Source: Protonemura montana (lineage: Eukaryota > Arthropoda > Insecta > Plecoptera > Nemouridae). From it: a DNA stretch of 64,000 bases. Below, piece by piece: positions 28,019 to 39,526 of this stretch. A program made the translations under genes and the position numbers. The stretch is from NCBI GenBank assembly GCA_947568835.1, contig OX387602.1, forward strand, positions 21,689,021-21,753,020, written 5' to 3'. Position 1 is the stretch's first letter. Every line of letters starts with the position of its first letter. A model generated the notes under the pieces. That model did no database searches and had not been told where the DNA came from. It saw only the letters and a list, made by a program, of their open reading frames with translations.

Positions 28019-28026
28019 CCGGTGAC

Positions 28027-29643
28027 ATTGATTGTATCCAAAAGGTCAAGTGAGTCTGTTTGTCCTCATCGCACAGTGTGCCACTAGGGCTGCAAATGTG
28101 GTCAAATGAAATGCAGATTGAGAAGGAAAAAATTGAGAAGGGAATTAACCTTCTCCCAGCGCTTACTTTAGTGAAAGGATTCTAGCCTTTAAGTCCAAGT
28201 ACCAAACATCTCTTTAATTATACATTATATGCGACTGAAAAGCCATGCGTGTAACATTTCAATGGCATTAATTTGCTCATCTTAATGATGGTCGACATTC
28301 AAAGTGATTACCATTCCTGTTATCACAGCGAAGCGATGAACCTTTGAACGTCGAAAATCTGTCATCGAAACCACGAGGCGGGGTCGATCGAGCACGTGGA
28401 GTGTGACGTAACCACTGATCGACGTAAGCGTACCGAGTTGCTCTAGCAAAACTCCTCCGTCGGCTGGACGCCTGATATCAACGGACAATTATTTTCCGTC
28501 GCGTTTGACGCATTTTAACCGACATTTCGTGGCGAGCCATTATAGACAGCTCCGTGGTATTCGTGTGTACCACGATTTGCCTACCAACAGGTAATCGGCA
28601 GGTTACCAGCAGGTTTCCAAATATTTTGTCCGTAGTTTCATTTGCTTATTATTTTTAATTGCTTTCCGTAGTTTTAGTATTAACGAGTAGTTAGAATGAT
28701 ATTGTAGATTTGGATATTTTGTGGTTAGAGGGAAGTAATTATTTATGTAAAATATATTCGTATTTCAGATATTTCATTTGTATGATGTATTTCAGATTTT
28801 GTATTTATTTTTTGCGCTTGAATTGTATTATAGATAAAACAATACACAATGCTAATAATATATTATAATTAATATATTATATTATAATATAATAATAATA
28901 ATACATAATGCTAGTACATTCTAATCAAACTCATTCTATATTCTCCGATAACATTTACAATTATACATTTTTTACAATACATGGCTACATTTAGTGATGC
29001 GAAATCTTGAAACACGCGTGCTTCAGGAAATAATGGGTCACAAGTTACGGATATACTGGAAAAAAATAAACAAATGGTAGTTTGGAAGGTTCTGTGAAAG
29101 TACGGAGGAAGGCTTTTACTTCAAGAAACATTTATTACATTTTCGCTTGTTGCTGTCTTTGGTTTTTCACGCTTTACGCGATGCGCTGGCGCTGTGAGTG
29201 GTATGTGAGGCGCACGCCGATGGTGAAACTGTGGAAAAGTGCAGAATTTCTCATGATACGATCGCACACTAACGTGGCTGACTTCCAGGTAAGCGCCGTT
29301 TCGTTTAAGATATCTCCTGCAAAGACCACTCATAAAAAATGCGGAAGACGTAGGTACACTAAATGGATCAATAGATTTGTACATTCGTTGAGAACATTCT
29401 GCAGACTACACTCCTGGCATGTTCCATAGGACACAACAATCTATTGAGCACTCCAGGCATCGTTTCTATGGTTGCCTCGACTTAGAAATGAATTAAGACG
29501 TTGGGAAATACAACTGCCCAAGGGCATTCCAGAAATACTAAAAAATACACATACTAACAAAAAAAAAATCTAAATTTTCACTTTCAAAATTAGCAACCAT
29601 AACTTGATATGATTTCTGTTCGATCTTGAATTGTAATTTTTCA
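28027..29643. other. Intergenic, no gene recognised
   Basis: AT-rich sequence with an (ATA/TAAT)-rich stretch at about 28850-28910. An open frame at 29082-29429 contains a possible donor (TTCCAG|GTAAGC near 29289) and could be an upstream exon of the small gene that follows. No acceptor joins it convincingly, so it is not called. Confidence 0.4.
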
Positions 29644-30313
29644 ATGGAGTTGACCGCTGTTTACATCGCCGAAGACACTACAAGTGATAAGCCCAACCAA
29701 TATCTCTTCGAGGAGGCGCCAATCACCGTGTCCGAGACCCCTTTCCCCGACCTCACAGAACTGTTCACAAAGCTAGAGGAAGTGACGTTATCCCCGCCAT
29801 GGACAGGTTTCCTCCGCGAGGACGGTTCTATCTTCTGGCGATTCTCCGAGGAAAAGTTCCTACCAATCGTCGACTTCCTGTCTTACAAATGTTTCCTAAG
29901 CTTGCAAGTCGACGGCCGTCTCTACGTCCTGTCTCCTCAGACAGCCATCTTCCCGCCCGCCTGCCTGCAGGCTTGGCTGCAACGAGGTATGGGATTACGT
30001 TGGCATCAACCTTCAGTTACCACGTAGTACAGAGGATCCCAAGAAGATTTTAACTTAGTTTTTCGCAGGCACGAGCAGTGACTCTTTGGACTCGAACGTG
30101 ATGCCTCTCGAACCATACTGCGAAATGGCCACCGGCACGTCCCGTGCGTTCACTCAAAACGTGCGTCTTGTGGGACACCTGTTGAAAGGGGTCGCAGCGC
30201 TGCCACCACCGCCGGCCGAGCCCGCCGCAAAGGGAAAGAAAGGGAAGAAGGATAAGAAGGACAAATCCGCCACCGGTGGGAAGAAGGGAAAGAAGGGAAA
30301 GGGAAAGAAGTGA
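29644..30313 (+). CDS. Unrecognised 195-aa protein with Lys/Gly-rich tail
   Basis: Two exons, 29644-29986 and 30069-30313, joined in phase 1 across an 82-nt intron (G|GTATGG ... TCGCAG|GC). AATAAA follows 27 nt after the stop, which supports a real transcript end. I do not recognise the family. Visible: an acidic N-terminal half with GSIFWRFSEEKFLPIVDFLS, a Cys/Pro-containing middle, and a C-terminal tail after about residue 160 of almost only K, G, D and A (KGKKGKKDKKDK type), likely disordered and nucleic-acid or tubulin binding by composition only. No signal peptide or membrane segment is seen. An in-frame TGA lies upstream of the ATG, so this start is favoured unless a 5' exon is spliced on. 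It is convergent with the receptor gene. Confidence 0.65.
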
Positions 30314-30339
30314 GCATGGTCTAAGCTGAACAATCATGG

Positions 30340-30345
30340 AATAAA
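30340..30345 (+). terminator. Poly(A) signal of the 195-aa protein gene
   Basis: AATAAA 27 nt downstream of the stop codon at 30311-30313. The close spacing supports this being the end of the small gene. Confidence 0.55.
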
Positions 30346-30516
30346 TGCGATTGGACAGATATACTGGTGTTCACATGGATGTGATATGACATTTATGCTG
30401 TACTGTGGAATGAACCAAAGGATTTGTCGTTACTTAGAAACACAATATCATGACACTGTCCTTTCATGTACGAACCCAGATATTCATTGTTGAGCTTTTC
30501 GGAAAGGAGCCTAAGG

Positions 30517-33500
30517 TCACGTCCACGGCTTTCTGAGGCGTACGTTCAGCCTCGCACCCCATCCGGTGCTCGAGTGCAGCAGATGGGAGCCGATCTCGCA
30601 CAAGAGCGTTCCACCACTGGCGACCAGCCCGACACATACCACAACCAGGATGGAGGCCACATGGTCGATGGTCACTTGCTCCAGTGGCGGTGGTTCGGCC
30701 ACCATAGGTTGCGAAGGCTGCAGCAGTCGGGTCAGGACGCCGTCGTCGCGGAGAATCTGGAGGCTAAGAACGTATCTTGTTTGGCTTGGATTTTGCCGAT
30801 ATCAAGAGAATTCAGTGTAATTATAAGCTTGTGGGCATATTTTTTAGTTATCGTTGCACCCAAAAATAAGTACAAATGTTGTAAAACAAAATAAACACTG
30901 GATAAGCGGTCGTGGTCCCGTCGCAAACCCTACCAACTGGACGAGAACCACTACTCTCATGCTCACTTTCGGTCGAGCAGCCCTCGGATGGGGTAGCCTT
31001 TTGCGACGAAAAATGATATCTGCTGCTTGTCAAACGTATCCGGAATAGGCAAGATGGTGCAGCCGAGCTCCTCCAGCGCCTTCTTGCGCGCCACTATCAG
31101 GTTGTTGTCAGTCTGCAGCCAGGCGTAGCGCGGCTCCTTGCAGGTCCTCGCCACCCCCTCGTCTGTCTGCTCGGGGAAGGAACCGATGCCTGGCAAGATA
31201 AGTTTGCGGTACATCTTGCGGTAGAACGGGTGTGTCGTATTCTGGAAACAATACCGGGTCGGGATGTGTTCGTTGTGTTCTCACTCTCTCAGGCTAGCTT
31301 GCAAGGATATGCATGGCATGTTCTACATAAAGACCAAGCCAAACCGTAGCACTGAAGCTTTGAACGGAACAATGATACAGCAGGTATTAAACTGAAATAA
31401 TCCCAAGGGTAAGGAGAAGTATTATAACGTGATCGGCATTGAATTGTATCCAATTTAACTGAATTAATTTTATCCAACGGGAAGATATCAACAACCGGCA
31501 TATTGACATATTGGTGAACTATTTCATTTCATTTCATTCATTGACTGTCACACATAGCAAAGAATTCCCTCACCTCGTTGAAGTAAATCTTGACGGTTCG
31601 CGAGGGCAGACCCAGCTGGTAGCTGCCATCCTCCACGAACTGGCGGATCGTGTCGAAGGGCAGCGAGCTCTTCTGCACCGTGAGGAACGAGGTGAGCACA
31701 GCCGAGTATGCGGCGACAAACACGATGGACGTGAGCCCAGCAGACAACATCATTGCCTGGCATGAAAGCCGTTGGGGAGCGTACGACGAGCCTGCGGATC
31801 ATCTTCTTTAAGACACCGATCGAGGCTGCTTAGTAGAATTTCAGAATATTAAAATGTGGATACTTTCGGCATCAACTTCTACTAGAACGCTCAGTCCTGG
31901 GCTTGTTAATGTTTAAGGTAACTAATGAGTGTAAGTTCTTATGGTTTGAAATCTTATTCTTAAAATTGTATTAGTTATTATACAATATATGTTAGTGAAT
32001 ATTTAGTTATATTTATATTTATTAATATTTATCTTAGTGAAGGCTTATCTCAGGACGACATCGATTCTATTATTATTATATTGTTGTGGTGAGTGATCTT
32101 TGAGATATATTACTTGAAGAGCTCATATCATTGGCTGTATCTATATGTGATCCAAGAGCAAATAAAAAATACTGAAATACTGAAATACTGAAATACTGAT
32201 GAACAATTTTACGCGATAGCAACCTCCTCTTCTCTTTCTCTTTAAAATCTTCCACATTGGAGAAAAGAAAGAAAAGGAAGGTTTTCTAGACCTTCAATGG
32301 AATCACATCATAATCGCAGCAGTCGTTTGGGGTCCTGACTCGCCCCAGGCTGTCGGAAAATGCGGTATTTGTGAGCCTGTCGAAACGAGGAAGACGGTTC
32401 CTTTTCATTTTAAGAGACAAGATTTTAACATCAGGATCACTCAGGTTCTTTAATTTTATGCTATAAAAGTGAAATTTAATCTTCAAGATATTTTCTTTCT
32501 GCATCTTATAAAAAAATCCAAAAAAAAATCGAAAGTTTGGTGGGTTTCTGTAAGACAGCTATTTTTAAGTTTTATGTTATAAAATCGTGACTTATGAAAT
32601 AGCATAAAATCAACAGCAATAATCCGATCCCTTTAGTTGCTATTAAAAATTAGTGCGAATTAGTTTCTCTAGGTACAGGAAACATAAAATGTTCCCGAAG
32701 CAAAGGTGAAAAAGGAATTTCTTTTGTTCCTCCGAGCAGGTATTCGACGCGAACCAGATTTACTTACCCAACTGACTTGTCAAAGCGACAGGGCAGGGAA
32801 AATATGACAGCGTTTATAAAACGATAATTTTGACGTTAAAAAGGCTGATTAATATATCAAATCTAACGCCAATCTAACGCATTAAAAGACCATTTTGCTA
32901 TTGCCAATGTCACTCGTGCCGCAGGGCGGTAATGCCCCTACGAAGAGAAAGCTCAGCCCTGGTCAAAAAAAAAGGCTTACATTTACAAGAATTAGGTTTT
33001 CACTTACTGGCGCAGAATTGAAGGGACGGGGGGGGGGGGGACGGGGGGGGGGGTTGCATTTTTCATGAAGACAAATCTTAGTTTTTGGCCCAGCCACGAA
33101 CAAAAAAGGCTAACAATTACAAACATTTGGTTTTCATTTCTTTGCTCGAAAATGAAGGGCGGATACCTCCTTGAATTTTTAGATAAATGTACCACGATTT
33201 TTTTCGAGTTTTATATTTTCATTTACTCATAGTAAATATTTAAAATAAAATGCTCATATCCAACATAATATCCAACAGATTGCGCTGGGGGTCACAGTGC
33301 GACTTAACACGACTGCATGTTCGGTGAAACATTACAAATAAGAGAACCTGGAGGACCTGTTATCAGACAACGGAGTTCGACTGGCGTTCTTGCAGTCGGG
33401 CTGTAATGCTTGCATCATCGAGCTAGGACTTGCTAGATCTTGCTAGATCCTGCAACTATGCAGGAGCAGGGGCAAGTCCTTCTATCTCGGCGCTGTTACT

Positions 33501-36500
33501 GGAATTTTCTAATCGCTTGATGGCGTTCAGATATTAGGCCATACTAATTTTTAAGAAGAAAAAAAACGGGGATTCGGCTGTATTCGAACGCGGGCCTTCC
33601 CGCATAGCTCTATTATTCTTTAACCGCTCGACCTCGACAGCAGTTGATCATGTCGGAAGTTTTTTTGTAAATATATATTGCTAAACTATGAAGAAGAGAA
33701 GCATATGAGAGGTATTGATTACTTCGGTCGAGAATTATATCGTTATATCGTATAGTTGGTTTGTTTCCCGCACCTTCGATCGTACAGCGTAGCTCTGTGG
33801 TAAGCGCTGTGCATCGTGCCGCGCGAGTGACGCGTTCGATTCCCGGCGTGGCTGCTTTTTAGTTTCTTACAATCGAACTAGATAGCACTTGGCCAAATAT
33901 GAAACATTATTACAAGTCCAGAGTGTAGTACCAATTTCTGCCAACAGGTAGCATTGATGCTAGTTTTGTACTTAACTCTAGTTCCCATGTTCCTATATAC
34001 TTGATGCTAGACGTAGGAGCTGCACACGGGGTATAGGTGGGGTTTGGGGTCGTGGGAACGGCCCGCAAAATTGGCGGGCGCGACTGGCGCGAAGCGCCAG
34101 GAGCGCCCGGCGATTTTGCTACTGTCTAAACATACGCCCTAAAAAAAATGCAAAAGTGTGACACTGCGTCGTGGCACAAACGGGATACGAACTCTGAATC
34201 TCATCCAAGCTTCGATCATGTGATCAGTGCATTCAATGCCTTTAACCGCACGCCCAAGCGGACGTATGTGCTCTACTCCATTTTTCAGATATTTAAGTCA
34301 CGTCACTTCAGCTACCACTCGTGGATGTTGGATGTCGTTGTCCAACGGTAAAAATGATCCTCTGGCTATTGAATTCGATCCAGGTGTCGGGTACCTGTGG
34401 CGTTACCGAAGCAGTAACTATACCATTGTGCCACGCAGACGGCCATGCATTGTGAAGATAGATGAACCTAATTTGAATGACACGTTTGAAAATCCGGCTA
34501 ACAGTATGGCTACATGACACCGACCGCACTCTCTGTTTAATTCTTTTTAGATCGGGCAGTCTAGGGATTTATCTCCTAAAATTATTCAAATATAACTGAC
34601 AATTATTATCCATCCTCGCAACCAAGATCTACCACCACACCTAGCAGTGCAGAAGCACTCGACAACTCAAATATATTGGCTTTCACCATTTGCTTTAGAG
34701 ACTAACTAGAGGAACGCCAGTCTCAGTCCGATGTACGACGATAGTGCCCCTATTTACTCTTATTTGTTAAGTTTCACCGAACACGCAATCGTGTTAAGAC
34801 GCACAGTGACCCCCAGCGCAGTCTGTTGGATTTCAAATGATTTCAAACACCTGATGAAAATTGTCGATAATTTTTGTTAACATTTCATAAATATTTCATA
34901 AATGTTCGATGGCGGTAAAATTTCGCCGATATTTCATACGAAAGCATATATTTCATATTTTTATTTCACATCAATAACAAAAAAAAAAAATAATAATGAT
35001 AACAAATAACAAAATAACAAAAATTTGGGTCGGCCGAGATTCGTACTCGATACGAACGGAAGTAGAGGTTGGAAGTAGAGGTTGGAAAAGTGACCTATTC
35101 AACATGCTAACGAATTCACTCGACAAAAGGCGGGAAATATTAAATACATGAATAGCAAAGTATGGCCCCATCGTAAACTAGATGTACAAGTATTAAACTA
35201 GAATGCTGAAAGTAATCTCTCTACATCGATTATTTCTGCCAGTCATTTTAAGCACACAGGAATCGTTTACATGTTGTGAAAAATTCGAGGAACTTCCTTC
35301 ATTTTCGCGCAAATAAATGAAACCAAATTTTTGTAAATGTTAGAATTTTTTTCCAGGGCAGGGCCAAAACTTAAGACTATCACAGATCGATAGCTTGTCA
35401 CGTACTCTAACTTCTGTGAAAAATTCAAGGAGGTACCCTTCCTTCATTTCTACGGAAATAAATCAAGGCAAATTTTTTGTAATTTTTACCTTTTTTTCAA
35501 AGCTGGGCAAAAATTCTGTACCATGGCAGTTAGATAGCTGGTCTTGTCCTATATCATCCCTGAAATAATTGAGGGGTTCTGTTGTACTTTGAGGTGTTAA
35601 AAAGTGAGGAATGAAATGGGAGGAATTCTTGATTTAATGTAGAGTTATTGCGTGTTATTGGAGGCAAAGGCTTTTGCGTTTTGTAGCCTCTTTTGTGGAT
35701 GCTATATGTTGACTGGCTCGACCCAAAGAATTTATTTCTTAGTTAGCCCCAGGCACGTCGGTCAAGTAGTTCCGGCCAAGTCTCAAAGTCTAGCATTTTC
35801 ACAAAAAGTTACTTGGAATCACACTACAACGACTGGCGCTGCCGTCGAATTCGCCACCCGGCATACGATTTAGCGGGATTCCAGAACAACAGCCAATTTT
35901 TCTGGCAGAAAATCTCCCAATACTTATACGGCTCTACCTAACCCATTCTTTTCTCTAAGATTTCACCAACCTTGCTGACAGAAGAGCGCCAGGACGTGGA
36001 AGAGTGAGTCAGCCAAGTACGCGAGGGGTGCTGCGCAGGTCACGTGGCCCCGGCTGGCTGAGCGAGCTACGCTAAGCAGCGCAGCCACGAGCAGAATGGA
36101 CAGCAGCACCCCGCACCAGGTGGCCGACGAGAAGGGTGCGAAGTTGGAGCCAACTCGGGTCGTGCTTGGCTTGCGGACATAGATATGGGAGCTGCCGATC
36201 CGCCAAGAACGACTGTTACTTGAAGTCACATTTGATATTATTTGGGATCCAGGTGAGGAAGTTATCGTTTTGTTATCTTTTATGTTCCGAAACGTTGTCT
36301 GTTGGTGACCTGCCACACATTCAGCGTCGTGGGAGTGCGTGCATGAGCATCTGCATGGCAAGCATAGTTCAAGAGTAACTCTTGCATCAACATCACCATG
36401 AGATGCGTTGAGAAATCACCTAGAAATAAGTTCTACCTGAACGTGTCCAGGGGTATGAGAAAGTCCACCGCCTCCTTGCGCTCGATATTGATGGTAACGT

Positions 36501-38245
36501 CCCCAAGCGTGACGTCCGCCTCGCCCCTCACGATCATGCCTAGCGTCCCGTCGTAGGAGCCGTTGCTTAGGCGACGCCCGAACACCTCAACCGCCGGAAT
36601 TGCGTAAGTCGTCCTGTATGTGCATATGTCCGGCTTTATAGGACGAAAGACACCCGATGATAGGAAAAAATACTTAAAAACCCATTATTATCGAAGATAA
36701 CCAGCGGATAATTGGGAATAAGGTGAGGAAGGCCAAGTTTTATAGGCTCCGGTGGGAGCGATCAATAAAAACCCGTCTCTTACGTGAAGTTCATCCGTTG
36801 CTCCAGAATTCTCCACAGCCTCCCGAGAGGCCCGCCGACTTGAGTGTTGTTGTTCTCATCTCGTTTGATCTTTACGAACAAAGACTGGATCCCCGTTGTC
36901 ATTGCAGGTAATATGAAAAATAAACTTAATTTTTAAATTTGGCTTGAGATCATTATGACTACCAACAACTTTGGCGAAGCTGAAATAACGAAAGAATTTC
37001 TATAACTCTAAGATTTTGGATTGGGATGAAAACATCTTCAGAGTGGCAATCTGTGATAATTAACACAAGCGCACGCGGGTGTTCACCTCGAAGGTGAGCG
37101 TCCGGATGGTTAGGCCCTGGAGGTCGTCACGCCTTGCGAAGAGCGACGCACTCGTCGCCTCTAGGCCGCCCTCCGCCTTCCAGGTGCCAAAAATCATCGA
37201 GTTGAGTTGCCGTCCCGCACCAGTGCGGTACATCTCCGTCAGCGACACGTGGGCGGGCAGTGTATCTGCTACCAGGAACTCGCAGTCGAACGGTATGTTC
37301 ACGTCGGCCAAGAAACTCTCGGGTGACTCTATGGAGGGCTCCAGGAACAACAACCATCGTGGGTATGATGGAACCTGGACGATGTCAAACACCCCACCCT
37401 GTGTTACATGAGATGTAGAAAGGGTGCAAGATTATTGGATATCTTTTAGAATCGTGATGAACATGCTAACGCCTGGTTTTACTATTTTCTATTTTCTAAT
37501 CTGTTAATGACATTCTGACAATACAGTACTCAAAATATCAAATTCTAATCACTTCCAAGGAATCCAGATATAGCTCAAAAGGCTAGGTAATCTTGGTAAA
37601 ACCCCGAGGCCCGGTTATTCAGTGGCCCGTTAAATAATTAACGGACCGTTAGCAGACCAAAGCCATCTTCTGATTGGTTGTTGCCAGACTTTTACGTTCT
37701 TTACGAGCCACTGAAAAGCCGGGCCTAAGACAGGTCCATTTTTAAGCAGACCAGTGTGGTTTTGAGCCTTCTAAGCCCTAAATAAACTAAATAAATCTAC
37801 GCGTGTAATCAGTACATTTTCTAATGCCAAGATAGAATGCATTTTCCTGGTGCATGTGTAACATTGTCAAACTTGCCTGCGCCAGTGCCTCCAGATACAT
37901 CTTAGCCTCGACACTGCCGAACAGAACAAACAGCGGTTGGTTTCGTGGGCAGCGGTTGCGCACGGTCTGGTTCAGCTGGGGTAGCTGCGCAAAGGATGTC
38001 ATTGGCCCCGACTGTGACAGAAACTTGTGAATCTGAACCACCTTCGCAGTGAAATCGGACGGAGGTGTCAGGACCACGCATCCCGTCTGAAACCAGCGAG
38101 CCAAGGACGCCACGATGTCCGTCGTCCTGTCCGTCAACATCTCGTCCTGGCAGGAGCATGTCAGCGACAGCGTCAGCGCCAGGAACGCGATGCGAGCCAA
38201 GGGCATCCCGTGGTTGGCGAGGGAGGGTGACAACTTCTTCTGCAC
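30517..38245 (-). CDS. Divergent ionotropic receptor (IR), variant glutamate-receptor family
   Basis: Seven coding exons, in gene order: 38245-37877, 37398-37087, 36633-36437, about 36191-35971, 31791-31574, 31241-30967, 30763-30517. They make 612 aa; the second ATG (38206) starts MPLARIAFLALTLSLTCSC, a better signal peptide, giving 599 aa. Features in order: short variable N-terminal region; S1 ligand-binding half with GSYDGTLGMIVRGEADVTLG and NIERKEAVDFLIP; M1 (ATWCGVLLSILLVAALL); pore region with CQQGSSYAPQRLS; M2/M3 (SAGLTSIVFVAAYSAVLTSF); S2 with YFNENTTHPFYRKMYRKL; last membrane helix (HVASILVVVCVGLVASGG). This is the arthropod/protostome IR chemoreceptor layout, a dendritic cation channel. 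The first intron uses a GC donor (CAG|GCAAGT). The exon 4 start could instead be 36212 (same phase). Confidence 0.87.
31960..32200 (+). repeat. Possible retroelement 3' end with AAATACTG tandem repeats
   Basis: AT-rich sequence that ends in AATAAA-like sequence and about four copies of an 8-bp unit AAATACTG (32167-32200), a tail style used by some CR1-like non-LTR elements. No coding remnant was found, so the element class is a guess. It lies in intron 4 of the receptor gene. Confidence 0.4.
33575..33643 (-). repeat. tRNA-like module 1 (Ser/Leu-like)
   Basis: Minus strand begins GCTGTCGAGGTCGAGCGGTT, with a box A-like D arm, and ends in a box B-like GCGTTCGAATACAGC whose ACAGC can pair with the opening GCTGT. 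It is degenerate in the anticodon region, so I read it as a tRNA-derived repeat head and not a functional tRNA. Confidence 0.45.
33783..33855 (+). repeat. tRNA-like module 2
   Basis: Plus strand carries TAGCTCTGTGGTAAGCG, resembling box A, and GCGTTCGATTCCCGGC, resembling box B, about 35 nt apart, with no clean cloverleaf. Probably a tRNA-derived SINE head or pseudogene. Confidence 0.45.
34171..34265 (-). repeat. tRNA-like module 3 (long variable arm)
   Basis: Minus strand carries GGGCGTGCGGTTAAAGGC (box A-like) and GAGTTCGTATCCCG (box B-like), with a longer spacing as in Ser/Leu tRNAs. Degenerate; called only as tRNA-like. Confidence 0.4.
34363..34444 (-). repeat. tRNA-like module 4
   Basis: Minus strand carries TGGCACAATGGTATAGTTAC (box A-like) and GGATCGAATTCAATAGCC (box B-like). 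Different in sequence from the other modules, so these are not simple duplicates of one another. Confidence 0.4.
35027..35124 (-). repeat. tRNA-like module 5 with internal 14-bp duplication
   Basis: Minus strand carries GTTAGCATGTTGAATAGG (box A-like) and GAGTACGAATCTC (box B-like). A unit of about 14 bp (AGTAGAGGTTGGA on the plus strand) is tandemly doubled between them. It lies just outside the inner inverted repeats of the composite element. Confidence 0.35.
37607..37726. mobile_element. 120-bp MITE with 20-bp inverted ends
   Basis: Ends AGGCCCGGTTATTCAGTGGC and, reverse-complemented from the other side, AGGCCCGGCTTTTCAGTGGC (18 of 20). The interior includes a short palindrome around GTTAAATAATTAAC. 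No protein is encoded and no clear target duplication is seen. It lies in the first intron of the receptor gene (the GC-AG intron). Confidence 0.6.
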
Positions 38246-38299
38246 ACCCCAATCTGCTACCTAAAAGTTATACCTCCTTGCAATAGTTTGTCGTCGCTA

Positions 38300-39520
38300 A
38301 CGAATACTTCAGTAAATCTGTACTTCTATTTACTGTAATTCCCTTGATTCGTAAGATTGTATGTGCTCTCTTACATTAAAGTGACCGTCACTTAGGGTCG
38401 CTGTTTTCAAAATGAAAAAATTGATGTTGCTTCACGGTGGCCGTCGAATTCTAAGCGGCAGCCAAGGACAGAGAAATATTTTATCGAAAGAATATGTCAA
38501 GACATTTCAAAGAAAAACAATCGGTCTTCCAATATTTCTACACCTGTAAACTCTCAAGTCAATTGAGAACGACAAAGAATGAATGGCTAAGTATAAAATC
38601 AATGCCTCTAAATCTTGCATACCATAGCAGCAGCTATTTAATCAACATGCCACAATGAGAAGGGTCAGTACACAATAGATGTGTCAACGCGATGTCAACG
38701 CGATTAACGTTAAAAATCGACGCTTTCGAGAGTGCATCGACAGCGCCTCGGTTTATTGAGATAGAAAATCTATAAAAGTGTGCAAAATAATACATTGAAT
38801 TGCCGTTTTTATGTACACTTCGATAGGGCAGATTTATTTTACAATTTTCCCAAAGATTGACCCGAGTCCTTCACAAAAAGAACATTTATATCGGAGACCT
38901 AGAGTCCCCGATATTCATGGATTTTAGAGGATTTCCTGGATCTTCGAGTATAAAAAAATACACGGTCATTTTTTTTTACTATTATGAACACTATAACCGT
39001 CTCAAAAATTGATGCCCAGGCTCTTTTCTCAGTCAGTCTTTCAGTTCAGTCAGTTCAGGCACTTAGTCAGTTCTTTTTGGTGAATCTATTGTGGAACCTA
39101 ACAGGGAAGTCATTTTTATAATTGACATCCTGACTAATATTTGTGATAATCTTAACACGCGAACTGTGTCAAAAATGTGTCAAAAAATGTGGATTTGAAG
39201 AAAGTGTGTCATTGTGTAACTGTCTCAAGTGTAGTGTCTATAAAAGGTTTTTCTTTATAGAAAAAGCCATTTAAAATTCATGTGTGTATATGATTATACC
39301 TAGTACCTGTCCTAGTACCATTTATACACCTACCGCATACCCAGAGCACTAAAGCAAACATAAATTCCACGAATTCAATGACCTATAATTACTTGCGGTA
39401 GTGATTTTATTTCTAAACACGGAGAAAGGTTATTTTATAGTGACCAAAGTACCATGAAACTAGAAATATGTCTTTTGTATGAAATAACAACTAGCTATCA
39501 TCGATTTAGAAATCGATTGT
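38300..39520. other. Upstream region of the receptor gene, nothing recognised
   Basis: AT-rich intergenic sequence between the divergently arranged receptor gene and the LINE remnant ahead of the astacin. It would hold the receptor promoter. A short direct duplication of GATGTCAACGC is seen near 38688-38703. No gene, RNA or element is supported. Confidence 0.4.
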
Positions 39521-39526
39521 GAATTA

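Larger units (their letters stand above)
32945..35540. mobile_element. Composite palindromic element with tRNA-like modules
   Basis: Nested inverted structure in intron 4 of the receptor. The inner pair of inverted repeats is 33271-33344 and 34757-34830, about 74 bp at roughly 90% identity, beginning TCCAACAGA...TGCGCTGGGGGTCAC. Outside these, a diverged unit of about 130 bp (containing CTTCATTTC and AAATAAATGAAACCAAAT-like blocks) occurs twice in reverse at 32945-33195 and twice forward at 35276-35540, so the whole is symmetric. No transposase frame is visible. Four tRNA-like modules sit between the inner repeats and a fifth just outside. No target-site duplication was found, and the transposon class is unknown. 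Confidence 0.6.

Noticed and set aside
29082-29429. Open frame with a possible donor near 29289, candidate first exon of the small Lys-rich gene
   Set aside because: No acceptor before 29644 joins it in frame, and the peptide shows no recognisable domain. Left as a possibility only.
33575-34444. Functional tRNA genes
   Set aside because: Box A and box B are recognisable but no complete cloverleaf with a sound anticodon stem could be drawn, so they are called tRNA-like repeats.
36136-36378. Plus-strand frame over receptor exon 4
   Set aside because: Shadow of the conserved membrane exon on the minus strand.
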